Shown here: positions 6,729-15,337 of the stretch, piece by piece
Position numbering within the stretch: position 1 is the stretch's first letter
Layout of the letters: each line of letters begins with the position of its first letter
Source of the DNA: JAGLTN01 sp035403325
GTDB taxonomy: Bacteria > Planctomycetota > Phycisphaerae > Sedimentisphaerales > Anaerobacaceae
Assembly: GCA_964492365.1 (NCBI GenBank)
Contig: CAZBKA010000009.1
Location: forward strand, 1 to 37,980
Reading direction: 5' to 3'
DNA: 37,980 nucleotides
Position numbers and translations under genes: made by a program
Notes under the pieces: model-generated
What the model was told of the DNA's origin: nothing
Seen by the model: only the letters and a program-made list of their open reading frames with translations
The model's database searches: none

Positions 6729-8747
6729 ATGAATAAATTTAAACTTGTAAGTAAATTTAAACCTTCCGGGGATCAGCCACAGGCGATTGAAAAGCTGATT
6801 CATGGACTGGCTGAGAATAAAAAGCACCAGACACTGATGGGTGTTACTGGCAGCGGTAAGACTTTTACGATGGCTAATGTTATCGAAAGCTATAACAGAC
6901 CAACGCTGGTAATCTCACACAACAAAACCCTGGCGGCACAGCTTTACGAAGAATTTAAGGAGCTTTTTCCTGAAAATGCGGTTGAGTATTTTGTCAGCTA
7001 TTATGATTACTATCAGCCCGAAGCTTATATCCCGCAGAGAGATATTTACATAGAAAAAGATGCTTCTAAAAACGATGACCTTGATCGACTGAGGCTTTCA
7101 ACAACAACGAGTCTTTCAACCAGGAGTGACTGTATTATCGTTTCTTCGGTTTCATGTATTTTTGGTTTGGGTTCACCTGAAGATTACAAAGCATCTGTTG
7201 TTGCGGTTCGGGTTGGTGACGAAATTGATAGAAATGAGTTTTTGGGCAGACTCGCGGATCTGCAATACAGCAGAAACGATTTCGAGTTCGAACGGGGCAA
7301 ATTCAGGGTCAGGGGTGACGTTGTTGAGCTGTTCCCATCTTATGAATCATTTGCAATAAGATTTGAATTCTTTGGCAACGAGATTGAAAACATAAGCTAT
7401 ATCAATCCGGTATCAGGAGACGTGCTCGCACGTGAAAAACAGGTATTCATATACCCTGCTCAACATTACATCATGCCCGCAGAGAGGATTGAACCGGCAA
7501 CGATAAGCATCAAGCGTGAGTTGAACGAAAGGCTTAGGGAGCTGAGGCAGGAAGGGAAACTGTTGGAAGCTCAGAGGCTTGAAGCACGAACTATGTACGA
7601 TATTGAGATGATGACCGAGATTGGTTATTGCAGCGGAATAGAAAACTACGCCAGACATCTCAGCGGGTTAAAGCCCGGAGAAAGGCCTTATACACTGATA
7701 GATTATTTTCCAAAGGATTTTCTTCTTATCATAGATGAATCTCATGTAACGCTGCCGCAGGTAAAAGCAATGTGGGCAGGCGACAGGAGCAGAAAGCAGG
7801 TTTTGGTTGACCATGGATTCAGGCTGCCAAGTGCAATGGACAACAGACCACTTAGATATGATGAATTTGAGCAGATATGGAAAAATGTAATATTTGTCTC
7901 AGCAACACCTGGCCCTTTAGAGATGGAAAAATGCAGCAATGAGGTCGTGGAACAGATAATCCGTCCTACGGGGCTGATTGACCCGGAAATTCAGGTTTAC
8001 CCTGCAAAGGACCAGATTAAGCATCTTCTGGGGGAAATTGAAAAACGAGTTAAGGCAAAAGAGAGAATCCTGGTTACAACACTGACCAAGAGAATGGCGG
8101 AGGATTTGTCAAATTATCTTTCTAATATGGGATTTCGATGCAAATATCTGCATAGTGAAGTAGAAACCCTGGATAGAATTGAGATACTTCGCGATTTGCG
8201 TAATGGTGAGTTTGATATTCTTGTCGGTATTAATTTGCTTCGAGAAGGTCTGGATTTGCCCGAAGTATCAGCAGTTGCGATTCTTGACGCCGACAAAGAG
8301 GGATTCCTCAGAAGTGAGACATCCCTGATACAGACAATTGGTCGAACAGCCAGAAATGTCAATGCCACTGTGTTTATGTACGGCGACAAGGTGACCAATT
8401 CTATGCAAAAAGCTATTGACGAAACCAACAGACGTCGTAAAATCCAGTTAGAATATAATAAAGAGAATAATATTACACCCAAAACGATATATAAAGAAAT
8501 TCGCAAGGGCTTTGCTGAGCAGATTAAAGCAAGGCAAATAGCCATCAAAGCTGTCCAGAGCAACGAATCTGAGTTTGAAAAGCTTGAAACCATCAGCCAG
8601 ATAGAAACAGAGATGCTTAAGGCCGCCGAGCAGATGGAATTTGAGAAGGCTGCTTTTTTGCGTGATAAATTGAAAGAATTACAAGAAATGCCGCAGCTTG
8701 AGATTACTAACAAAGATAAAATTATAAAGAAAAAGAGAAAAAAATGA
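6729..8747 (+). CDS. uvrB: Excinuclease ABC subunit UvrB
   Basis: Damage-verification helicase of nucleotide excision repair, which takes lesions from UvrA and recruits UvrC. The length of 672 residues is normal. Visible features are Walker A GVTGSGKT at residues 38-45, the DNA-clamping beta-hairpin region SYYDYYQPEAYIP near 100, the DESH box (IIDESHVTLPQ), helicase motifs VSATPG, GLDLPEVS and QTIGRTARN, and a C-terminal UVR motif (EQMEFEKAAFLRDKLKELQ) for UvrC contact. ATG 6729 has only a poor ribosome site but matches the family N-terminus. The stop overlaps the nadC start by four bases (ATGA), implying co-transcription. Confidence 0.98.
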   Translation: MNKFKLVSKFKPSGDQPQAIEKLIHGLAENKKHQTLMGVTGSGKTFTMANVIESYNRPTLVISHNKTLAAQLYEEFKELFPENAVEYFVSYYDYYQPEAYIPQRDIYIEKDASKNDDLDRLRLSTTTSLSTRSDCIIVSSVSCIFGLGSPEDYKASVVAVRVGDEIDRNEFLGRLADLQYSRNDFEFERGKFRVRGDVVELFPSYESFAIRFEFFGNEIENISYINPVSGDVLAREKQVFIYPAQHYIMPAERIEPATISIKRELNERLRELRQEGKLLEAQRLEARTMYDIEMMTEIGYCSGIENYARHLSGLKPGERPYTLIDYFPKDFLLIIDESHVTLPQVKAMWAGDRSRKQVLVDHGFRLPSAMDNRPLRYDEFEQIWKNVIFVSATPGPLEMEKCSNEVVEQIIRPTGLIDPEIQVYPAKDQIKHLLGEIEKRVKAKERILVTTLTKRMAEDLSNYLSNMGFRCKYLHSEVETLDRIEILRDLRNGEFDILVGINLLREGLDLPEVSAVAILDADKEGFLRSETSLIQTIGRTARNVNATVFMYGDKVTNSMQKAIDETNRRRKIQLEYNKENNITPKTIYKEIRKGFAEQIKARQIAIKAVQSNESEFEKLETISQIETEMLKAAEQMEFEKAAFLRDKLKELQEMPQLEITNKDKIIKKKRKK

Positions 8748-9616
8748 CAAAACTGAACATGGCCCCAATCAGACCTTTAATAAAATTAGCTGTCGAAGAA
8801 GACCTTGGCACCGGCGACGTAACCAGTGAGCTTTTCTTCGATGATAAAATCTCATCAAAAGCCAAAATTGTTTCTAGGGAAGAGATCGTGGTTTGCGGGA
8901 TGGCGATAGCTGAAGAAATTCTCAGTCATTACAGTCAGGACCTCAAAATAAAAATCCATGTCGAAGATGGTCAGCGGGCACATGTAGGCACGAAACTGGC
9001 AACAATCGAAGGCCCAATGCTGCCAATGCTAAGCGCCGAAAGAGTTTTGCTGAACTTTCTGCAGAGGTTAAGCGGTATCGCAACGACAACAAAGAAATAT
9101 GTATGGGCGGTTAAAGGCACTAAAGCAAAAATATATGACACCAGAAAAACAACTCCTGGCTGGCGAATTCTGGAAAAATATGCGGTAAGGTGTGGCGGCG
9201 GATATAATCACAGAATTGGTCTTTACGACGGTATTTTAATCAAGGACAACCATATTGCTCAACTCGGTAAAAACTTCTATCCAAAGCTAAAGAAAATTAT
9301 CGAAGAAGCAAAAAAAGTAAAGAGTGTTAAATTTATAGCAGTTGAAGTCGACCATGTCGATGACCAGTTGACCCATGTTCTGAAAATTGAAGGGATTGAT
9401 ATAATTCTGCTTGATAACATGGGACAATGGCAGCTTAAACACGCTGTACAGATCCGAAATAAGATGAAAGGTAAGGGTAAAAAACCCCTGCTTGAAGCTT
9501 CAGGGAACATCAACCTGAATTCGGTTTCTGCGGTGGCGCATTGCGGCATCGACAGGATAGCAATCGGGGCTATTACACATTCAGCAGTGTCGGTCGATAT
9601 CGGTCTGGACAGGTAA
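8744..9616 (+). CDS. nadC: Nicotinate-nucleotide pyrophosphorylase (carboxylating)
   Basis: Quinolinate phosphoribosyltransferase: quinolinate plus PRPP gives nicotinate mononucleotide, CO2 and pyrophosphate, in de novo NAD synthesis. The 290-residue protein has EEDLGTGDVTSELF at the N-terminus, LNFLQRLSGIAT, the substrate-binding block DTRKTTPGWR-LEKYAVRCGGG-NHR, LYDGILIKDNHI, and the C-terminal LEASGNINLNSV and AIGAITHSA phosphate-binding segments. It is translationally coupled to uvrB and followed by birA after seven bases. nadA and nadB are not in the window. Confidence 0.97.
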   Translation: MTKLNMAPIRPLIKLAVEEDLGTGDVTSELFFDDKISSKAKIVSREEIVVCGMAIAEEILSHYSQDLKIKIHVEDGQRAHVGTKLATIEGPMLPMLSAERVLLNFLQRLSGIATTTKKYVWAVKGTKAKIYDTRKTTPGWRILEKYAVRCGGGYNHRIGLYDGILIKDNHIAQLGKNFYPKLKKIIEEAKKVKSVKFIAVEVDHVDDQLTHVLKIEGIDIILLDNMGQWQLKHAVQIRNKMKGKGKKPLLEASGNINLNSVSAVAHCGIDRIAIGAITHSAVSVDIGLDR

Positions 9617-9623
9617 GGTATGT

Positions 9624-10412
9624 ATGGATTTTAATGACAAGCTCGACCCCGATAAGATAAAAAAAAATCTACCTTGCAAAACAGTCGGAACAGAAATCGT
9701 TGTTTTTGCGAGTACATCGAGCACAAATGATATTGCATGGGAATACGCCTCGAATAAAAATAATAACGGGCTTGTAATCTTTGCAGAAGAACAGTCCGCC
9801 GGCAGAGGCAGAAACGGCAAAAAATGGCTGGATGCACCCGGACAAAGTCTGCTTTTTTCTGTTTTGCTGACTGATAGTAAATTTGATGCCGAAACTTTAT
9901 CCCTGACTTGTGCGGTTGCAATCGCAGAGGCAATTGACAAAGTCGGAAAACATCAGGCAAAAATAAAATGGCCTAACGACATAATGCTAAACGGTCAAAA
10001 ACTGGCGGGGATACTTATAGAATCCAGGAAAATCAGAAACAAAAACAGCTTTGTTATCGGTGTAGGGATAAATTGCCATCAGCATAAAGACCGGATCGAC
10101 AAACAAATAATGGATATTGCTACGAGCCTTGACATTGAAAGCGGTAATATTTGTGACCGGATATCTGTTGCTAAAAGGATTCTGGTCAGTCTTGAGTATT
10201 GGCTCGGTAAAATTGAAAAAAATAAAAAGATAATTACGCAGCAGTGGTGTAGCAGAAGCATTCAGCTTAATCATCGAATAACACTGAGCTATAACGGCAA
10301 AAATTTCACCGGAAACTGCATAGGCATTGACCCACAAAAAGGGTTGATAGTGCAGCTCGAAACCGGTGGAGTCAGGATGTTCGATGCGGTCCATTGCAGT
10401 ATTATTAAATAA
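9624..10412 (+). CDS. birA: Biotin--[acetyl-CoA-carboxylase] ligase (no HTH domain)
   Basis: Joins biotin to the carboxyl-carrier lysine via biotinyl-AMP. The 262-residue protein carries the class I ligase core: SSTNDIAWEYA, the biotinyl-5'-AMP loop SAGRGRNGKKW near residue 65, SLLFSVLL, and IKWPNDIMLNGQKLAGILIE, followed by a small C-terminal beta domain. The N-terminal winged-helix repressor domain of E. coli BirA is absent, so it should be a ligase only, not a regulator of biotin genes. AAGG five bases before ATG 9624 supports the start. It is the third gene of the uvrB-nadC-birA unit. Confidence 0.95.
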   Translation: MDFNDKLDPDKIKKNLPCKTVGTEIVVFASTSSTNDIAWEYASNKNNNGLVIFAEEQSAGRGRNGKKWLDAPGQSLLFSVLLTDSKFDAETLSLTCAVAIAEAIDKVGKHQAKIKWPNDIMLNGQKLAGILIESRKIRNKNSFVIGVGINCHQHKDRIDKQIMDIATSLDIESGNICDRISVAKRILVSLEYWLGKIEKNKKIITQQWCSRSIQLNHRITLSYNGKNFTGNCIGIDPQKGLIVQLETGGVRMFDAVHCSIIK

Positions 10413-10548
10413 ATTTTAGCATCAGATGCGATTCTGTCTCACACAGCCATACCCGTCTAATCCGGAACTGTTGGCATACCAATAGGTTCGGTCGTGTTCG
10501 TTTTGATCTCAAAAATTAAAATGTTCCGTTTAATAAACCCGCGGCTTA

Positions 10549-10557
10549 TGCTATATT
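10549..10557 (+). promoter_or_regulatory. Extended -10 promoter element for lpdA
   Basis: TGCTATATT forms an extended -10 (TGn plus TATATT) about 50 bases before the lpdA start. The hexamer 17 bases upstream (TTTAAT) is a weak -35, as is usual for extended -10 promoters. Confidence 0.4.
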
Positions 10558-10605
10558 GTATTGTTATTGGTATTTTTGATTATTAACAATTTCTGAGGAA
10601 ATACA

Positions 10606-11997
10606 ATGGCAGAAAAATTTGACGTAGTGGTTATAGGCTCAGGGCCTGGCGGTTATTCAGCGGCAATCAGGTGTGCACAAAAAGGAGCAGCAACGGCTAT
10701 CGTTGAAAAAGCAGATATGGGCGGTACTTGTCTTAACTGCGGATGCATCCCATCTAAGGCCTTATTGGGTTCTGCTCATTTTTTAACCTTAGCAAAATAT
10801 TCCAACCTTATGGGCGTTAATATCGATGGTAATGTAAGCCCAAACTGGCCAAAAATGCAGGCAAGAAAAGATGCCATAGTTGAAGGTTTTCGTAAAGGCG
10901 TCAGCGGACTGGTGCAGGCCAATAAGATAAAAATATTCAAGGGAACCGGAATTGCAAAGTCAGCTAACAAAGTCCTGGTAACAGATAATTCCGGCACAAC
11001 AGAGATTGAAACAAAAAACATTATTTTAGCCACTGGATCACAGCCCGTGGAGATACCTGTTTTCCCGTTTGATGGTAAAACTATTATCAGCAGCAAGGAA
11101 ACCCTCAGTCTGGCAAACGTACCTCAATCTATGGTAATCATCGGCGGCGGAGTTATTGGTTGCGAGATGGCTTGTGTATATGCAACTGTCGGAACAAAAG
11201 TAACTATCGTTGAAGCACTTGCCAGTATATTGCCGAATGAGGACCCATGGGTAAGCCAAATGCTAACGAGAGAATTTAAGAAACTGGGAATCGAAACACT
11301 TGCAGGTCGCAAAGTAATGGGAGTTACTGTATCAGGCGGCATGGGTAAAGTTTCGCTTGACAACGGTCAAACTGTCGATGCTGAAAAAGTCCTTGTAGCT
11401 GTCGGAAGAAAAGCCAGCTGCGATAAGGAAACCATTGACAACCTCGGATTGAAAACAACAAGAGGCTCTGTCATTGAAGTTAATAAAAAAATGGAAACAA
11501 ACGTCAAGGGCGTTTACGCTATCGGCGATGTTGTAGGAACAACCTACCTTGCTCATGGAGCATTTGCTGAAGCGGAGGTAGCAGCCGCAAATGCTGCAGG
11601 CGGAAACGAAACATTCGGCGATTACAACCTGATACCCAGAGCTGTTTACACGTTCCCTGAAGTGGCCTCAATCGGAAAAAATGAAACAAAATGTGAAAAG
11701 GAAGGCATTGAAACGGTTGTTGGCAAAGCAATGTTCAAATCTAACGGCAGAAGTGTAGCTCATAATGAAAACGCCGGAGAAGTGCGGGTCATCAGAAATA
11801 AAGCAGATAATAAAATAGTTGGTATCACAATGGTAGGTGCAGCAGTTACGGAGATGCTGGCGGCTGCGAGAGCCTTAATAGGCACTACTGAAAAAATAAC
11901 CGATATCTGTTTTGCTCATCCAACCGTTTCCGAAGTTTTAAAAGAAGCATGGGAAGATGCATTTGGAATCAGTTTACATGTGCCCCCAAGACCATAA
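10606..11997 (+). CDS. lpdA: Dihydrolipoyl dehydrogenase (E3)
   Basis: FAD enzyme that reoxidises dihydrolipoamide of 2-oxoacid dehydrogenases or the glycine cleavage system with NAD+. The 463-residue protein has the FAD motif VIGSGPGGYSA (residues 9-19), the redox disulfide GGTCLNCGCIPSK (Cys42 and Cys47), the NAD-binding GGGVIGCEMACVYA, the second FAD motif YAIGDV and the C-terminal catalytic His-Glu pair in CFAHPTVSE. Two small oddities: an extra Cys45 inside the redox loop, and Phe at the first position of the usual HAHPT. A GAGGAAA ribosome site supports the ATG. It leads directly into lipB-lipA, linking lipoate synthesis to its user; no E1/E2 genes are in view. Confidence 0.97.
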   Translation: MAEKFDVVVIGSGPGGYSAAIRCAQKGAATAIVEKADMGGTCLNCGCIPSKALLGSAHFLTLAKYSNLMGVNIDGNVSPNWPKMQARKDAIVEGFRKGVSGLVQANKIKIFKGTGIAKSANKVLVTDNSGTTEIETKNIILATGSQPVEIPVFPFDGKTIISSKETLSLANVPQSMVIIGGGVIGCEMACVYATVGTKVTIVEALASILPNEDPWVSQMLTREFKKLGIETLAGRKVMGVTVSGGMGKVSLDNGQTVDAEKVLVAVGRKASCDKETIDNLGLKTTRGSVIEVNKKMETNVKGVYAIGDVVGTTYLAHGAFAEAEVAAANAAGGNETFGDYNLIPRAVYTFPEVASIGKNETKCEKEGIETVVGKAMFKSNGRSVAHNENAGEVRVIRNKADNKIVGITMVGAAVTEMLAAARALIGTTEKITDICFAHPTVSEVLKEAWEDAFGISLHVPPRP

Positions 11998-12664
11998 AAA
12001 ACTCGAGCTTGAAATAATAGACCTTGGGCTGACAGATTACCGCCAGACGCTCGAGCTGCAGAAAGAGCTCTGGCAAAAAAGGTACAACAAAGAGATAGTA
12101 AACACTGTCCTGCTTGTTGAGCATCTTCCGGTGATAACACTGGGAATAAGAGCAGAAAAAAATAAGTTTCTTGTCAGCAAAGAACAATTAAAAGAAAAAA
12201 ATGTCGATGTTATTGAAATTCGCAGAGGCGGAGGCGCAACTGCCCACAATCCGGGACAACTGGTACTATACCCGATTCTGAATCTTAATGAGTTGAATCT
12301 CGGCATAAGCGATTATGTGCACAAACTTGAGGATGTAACAATAAAACTCTTAAAAGAGTTAAACGTCAAGGCTGAAAGAAAAAATGGATTTCCGGGAATA
12401 TGGGTAGGCGAAAAAAAGATCGCTTCGGTAGGCGTAAGGGTAAGCAAACTTGTAACGTACCATGGTTTAGCAGTAAATATTTGCAATGACCTGTCTGTTT
12501 TCGATAACATTGTTCCCTGCGGCATCGACGGTGTTGAGATGACTTCGGTTTTTAAAGAAACCAACGTCAGATACTCGATGGAAAAAGCAAAAGACATATT
12601 AAAAAAATTATTGATAGAAACTTTTTCATGCAAGGATATGTTCGACTATGGAAAAATTCCGTAA
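11978..12664 (+). CDS. lipB: Lipoyl(octanoyl) transferase LipB
   Basis: Moves octanoate from acyl carrier protein to the lipoyl domain, the first step of endogenous lipoate synthesis. Motifs seen are RGGGATAHNPGQLVLYP near residue 85, KIASVGVRV carrying the conserved Lys, YHGLAVNICNDLSVF and the acyl-accepting Cys in IVPCGIDG. ATG 11978 gives 228 residues and a 20-base overlap with the lpdA end; an in-frame ATG at 11957 has no spacing for its GGGAAG. It overlaps lipA by 17 bases, so lpdA-lipB-lipA form one unit. Confidence 0.96.
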   Translation: MCPQDHKKLELEIIDLGLTDYRQTLELQKELWQKRYNKEIVNTVLLVEHLPVITLGIRAEKNKFLVSKEQLKEKNVDVIEIRRGGGATAHNPGQLVLYPILNLNELNLGISDYVHKLEDVTIKLLKELNVKAERKNGFPGIWVGEKKIASVGVRVSKLVTYHGLAVNICNDLSVFDNIVPCGIDGVEMTSVFKETNVRYSMEKAKDILKKLLIETFSCKDMFDYGKIP

Positions 12665-13508
12665 ATTACCAGCCTGGCTTAAAAGACCCCTGCCCTGCAG
12701 TCAAACATACAATAATACCGACAACTTGTTACAAGACCTTGGATTGCAAACCATATGTTCAAACGCAAATTGCCCGAATAAGGGTCAGTGCTGGGACAGA
12801 GGAACCGCAACCGTTTTAATCCTCGGCAATATATGCACAAGAAACTGCAAATTCTGTTCTGTCAAAAAAGGCAAACCCCTCCCTCCTGATCCGACTGAAC
12901 CCGAAAAACTTGCGATCATGGCAGAAAAAATGAATTTGAAATACATTGTAATAACATGCGTAAACCGAGACGACTTAGCCGATGGCGGAGCCAGGCATTT
13001 TAAAAATTGTATTGAAACTGTCAGAAATAAAAAGTCTGAAATAAAATTTGAAATACTTGTCGGCGATTTCAGAAACAATCAAAAAGAGGCCTTGGAAATA
13101 TTGAAACCGGCTTTGCCATTCGTTTTTGCTCATAATGTCGAGACCGTACCATCGCTTTACCCGGTCGCAAGAATGGGTGGCAATTATAAGCTATCCTTGA
13201 ATTTGCTCAGGATTGCAAAAGATATGTACGAAAATGTCCAGACAAAATCATCCATAATGCTGGGGCTGGGAGAAAAAGATGACGAAGTATTGAATGTATT
13301 AAGGGACCTCAGAGATGTCGGTTGCGACAGGATCACAATAGGACAATATTTAAAACCTGCAAAAGATTCACTCGACGTAGTCGAATACATAACACCTGAA
13401 AGGTTTGATTTCTGGAAACAAAAAGCAATCGAAACAGGTTTTAGCTGGGTAATGAGCTCTCCATTTACACGCAGTTCATATTTTGCCGAACAGGAAAACA
13501 CCATTTAA
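12648..13508 (+). CDS. lipA: Lipoyl synthase LipA
   Basis: Radical SAM enzyme inserting two sulfurs into the protein-bound octanoyl chain. Both clusters are recognisable: the auxiliary C-x4-C-x5-C set in ICSNANCPNKGQCW and the radical SAM C-x3-C-x2-C set in CTRNCKFC. The C-terminal SPFTRSSYFAEQ carries the conserved RSSY whose Ser ligates the auxiliary cluster. Length 286 residues is normal. AAGGAT lies nine bases before the ATG. It is the last gene of the lpdA-lipB-lipA unit. Confidence 0.98.
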   Translation: MEKFRKLPAWLKRPLPCSQTYNNTDNLLQDLGLQTICSNANCPNKGQCWDRGTATVLILGNICTRNCKFCSVKKGKPLPPDPTEPEKLAIMAEKMNLKYIVITCVNRDDLADGGARHFKNCIETVRNKKSEIKFEILVGDFRNNQKEALEILKPALPFVFAHNVETVPSLYPVARMGGNYKLSLNLLRIAKDMYENVQTKSSIMLGLGEKDDEVLNVLRDLRDVGCDRITIGQYLKPAKDSLDVVEYITPERFDFWKQKAIETGFSWVMSSPFTRSSYFAEQENTI

Positions 13509-13576
13509 ATCCTTTAAAACCTGATTTTATAGGCCTTAATTTTTAAAAAATCTCTCCAATATTTTTTAACTACGAT

Positions 13577-13606
13577 TTGGCAGTGATATAAAACAATTTA
13601 TATACT
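13577..13606 (+). promoter_or_regulatory. Promoter for the PilX-like gene
   Basis: TTGGCA (13577-13582) and TATACT (13601-13606), each 5 of 6 to consensus, are 18 bases apart. The leader that follows is G/T-rich and contains TAGTAGTG twice (13615-13622 and 13625-13632). Confidence 0.5.
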
Positions 13607-13682
13607 TTAGCCGGTAGTAGTGTTTAGTAGTGCTTGGAGTGGATTGGTCGCGTTACTATAGTGGTATGGGGGTTAAAAAAAA

Positions 13683-15023
13683 GTGAAGGCGATTAAAATT
13701 TGCTTAAAGCCAAAAGGCTGTGTTCTCATTATATCAATGATTTTTATGGTTATACTTTCTGTTCTTTCTATCAGCATAGCGACCATGTCTGATAACAACC
13801 TGCAGATTGCAAATAATTATAGTAAAGGAAGCAGAGCTCTTGAAAGTGCTCAATCAGGGTTAGAAATACTGCGTCATTACCTTGATAATATCGCTGTCCA
13901 GCCGACATTGTCAAGTGTCGCATCGAAACTCCAATCGGACATGACTGCATACTACACCAGTGGTGATTCCACTATCTATATACCAAACGTAACTTTAAAC
14001 TCACAGTCGAAGCAGTATTATTCTGCAGTTATAACACAGGTTGATGCGAAAATATTGCAGCTTGATATAACAGGCAAGTGCGATGATATCACAAGAACCA
14101 TAAGAACAAATTTTAACTTCGATGAAACTGGTAATAGTGTTTTTGATTTCGGCGTTGCAACAAAAGGTCCTTTAAGTATGACTGGTCAGGCCGAAATTGA
14201 CGGAGTTAATACGGTAGATATTGCTATAGAAGCAAGTGTCTATGTCGAAGGTGTTAACGGCCTTTACGGTGATTCTTTTTCTATAACAAACAATGCAAGC
14301 GTTGCTGGAAATGTTAGCATTGCAGATCCTGACGGTTCATATACTGTCGGAACTAAAGCATCTGTAGGAGGTGTCGAAGGCGATGAAAATGTTTTTGTAG
14401 GAGTTCCTTATGTTGAATTCCCAATACCAAACCCAGATTACTTCAGTGTCTATGCCACAGGCCCCACCATAAACTCAACAACTAATATCAGCAATTATAC
14501 AGTTTTGAACAATGTAACAATTGCCGCCAACACTAATCCAACTTTTGCAAGTCATGTTATTATCAACGGTGTTTTATTTATTGAATCACCAAATCATGTC
14601 TCTTTTGCAGGACAATCAACTATAAATGGTGTAATAGTCGGAGATGGCAATCTTGACAGCCCTGACAGCAGCATAAAATTTTCAGGTCAGGTAATATCAA
14701 GTGATGCGTCCATTTTAAATGAAGAACAATTTGGCGGAATTGTGAATGAAACAGGAACATTTATTCTTGCTCCAGGTTTTAGTTTAGACTTCAGCGGCCA
14801 GGCAAACACAATGAATGGTGCAATAGCAGGAAGCGGAATTTCCTTCACTGGACAGGCAGGTGGTATGATTAATGGATCAATCATCAATTACTCCAGTGAT
14901 GTTATGACTTTAACTGGTCAAACAACCCTTACTTTTAATCGTAGCGGAAGAGACTCCAATCCAAGCGGGTTCACTTCAACGCCAATACTGAAATTTAATC
15001 CAGGTTCTTATTCTGAAATTTAA
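13683..15023 (+). CDS. PilX N-terminal-like pilus/surface protein with GQ repeats
   Basis: 446 residues. Residues 1-37 are a short basic leader and a hydrophobic helix (CVLIISMIFMVILSVLSISIATMS) ending near SDNNLQIANNYSKGSRALESAQSGLE, the pattern of PilX/type IV minor-pilin-like proteins whose N-terminal helix anchors them in the inner membrane before assembly. The rest is Asn/Ser/Thr/Gly-rich and beta-rich, with a recurring (hydrophobic)-x-(F/T/L)-(T/S/A)-G-Q motif: Gly at residues 168, 310, 335, 372, 390 and 412. GTG 13683 is the start, with GGGGG about ten bases upstream. It has its own promoter and no pilus genes beside it. The pilin assignment is by pattern; the repeat function is unknown. 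Confidence 0.72.
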   Translation: MKAIKICLKPKGCVLIISMIFMVILSVLSISIATMSDNNLQIANNYSKGSRALESAQSGLEILRHYLDNIAVQPTLSSVASKLQSDMTAYYTSGDSTIYIPNVTLNSQSKQYYSAVITQVDAKILQLDITGKCDDITRTIRTNFNFDETGNSVFDFGVATKGPLSMTGQAEIDGVNTVDIAIEASVYVEGVNGLYGDSFSITNNASVAGNVSIADPDGSYTVGTKASVGGVEGDENVFVGVPYVEFPIPNPDYFSVYATGPTINSTTNISNYTVLNNVTIAANTNPTFASHVIINGVLFIESPNHVSFAGQSTINGVIVGDGNLDSPDSSIKFSGQVISSDASILNEEQFGGIVNETGTFILAPGFSLDFSGQANTMNGAIAGSGISFTGQAGGMINGSIINYSSDVMTLTGQTTLTFNRSGRDSNPSGFTSTPILKFNPGSYSEI

Positions 15024-15223
15024 TTAAGTTACAGACGGACCCTAAGCTGAAAAATCCGCAAAATTGTTACAAATACCCCATATTGTTATTTTACTATTGT
15101 AAAATAAGAGTATAAGTACACCCTGCTGCAACTCCATATATCCAAAAACAACGAAATATTACATCCGCCTTTTACTTTTCCAGAGAATTAACTTTAGTTA
15201 CCTGCCTTATTACCTTTTCTTAT
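15024..15223. other. Noncoding spacer, 5' part
   Basis: AT-rich spacer between the PilX-like gene and the carB promoter. Apart from the hairpin at 15086-15107, no gene or repeat was recognised. Confidence 0.5.
15086..15107. terminator. AT-rich hairpin after the PilX-like gene
   Basis: A perfect 9-bp stem, TTATTTTAC and GTAAAATAA, encloses the loop TATT, 63 bases after the PilX-like stop. No T-run follows, so it is either a weak terminator, an mRNA 3'-end protector or an operator upstream of carB. Confidence 0.35.
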
Positions 15224-15252
15224 TTGACAGTTTAACTCATTTTTAGTCTAAT
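15224..15252 (+). promoter_or_regulatory. carB promoter
   Basis: A perfect TTGACA (15224-15229) and TCTAAT (15247-15252) are separated by 17 bases, one of the best promoter matches in the window. Initiation near 15259 gives a leader of about 80 bases. No pyrimidine-responsive attenuator was recognised in it. Confidence 0.7.
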
Positions 15253-15337
15253 TGGCCGGAATTTAGACGTAGTAAATATGACAAGTGAATGATGGTGATA
15301 TATGCAATTAGTGCAAATTTAGTCAGGAGATTTTAGC

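Noticed and set aside
8114..8713. 199-codon open frame on the minus strand inside uvrB
   Set aside because: Antisense shadow of conserved UvrB motifs, with no independent signal.
12785..13078. CRISPR or other repeat arrays
   Set aside because: No regularly spaced direct repeats were seen here or anywhere in the window.
15260..15337. Pyrimidine or B12 riboswitch in the carB leader
   Set aside because: No recognisable conserved core, anti-terminator pair or terminator in the ~80-base leader.
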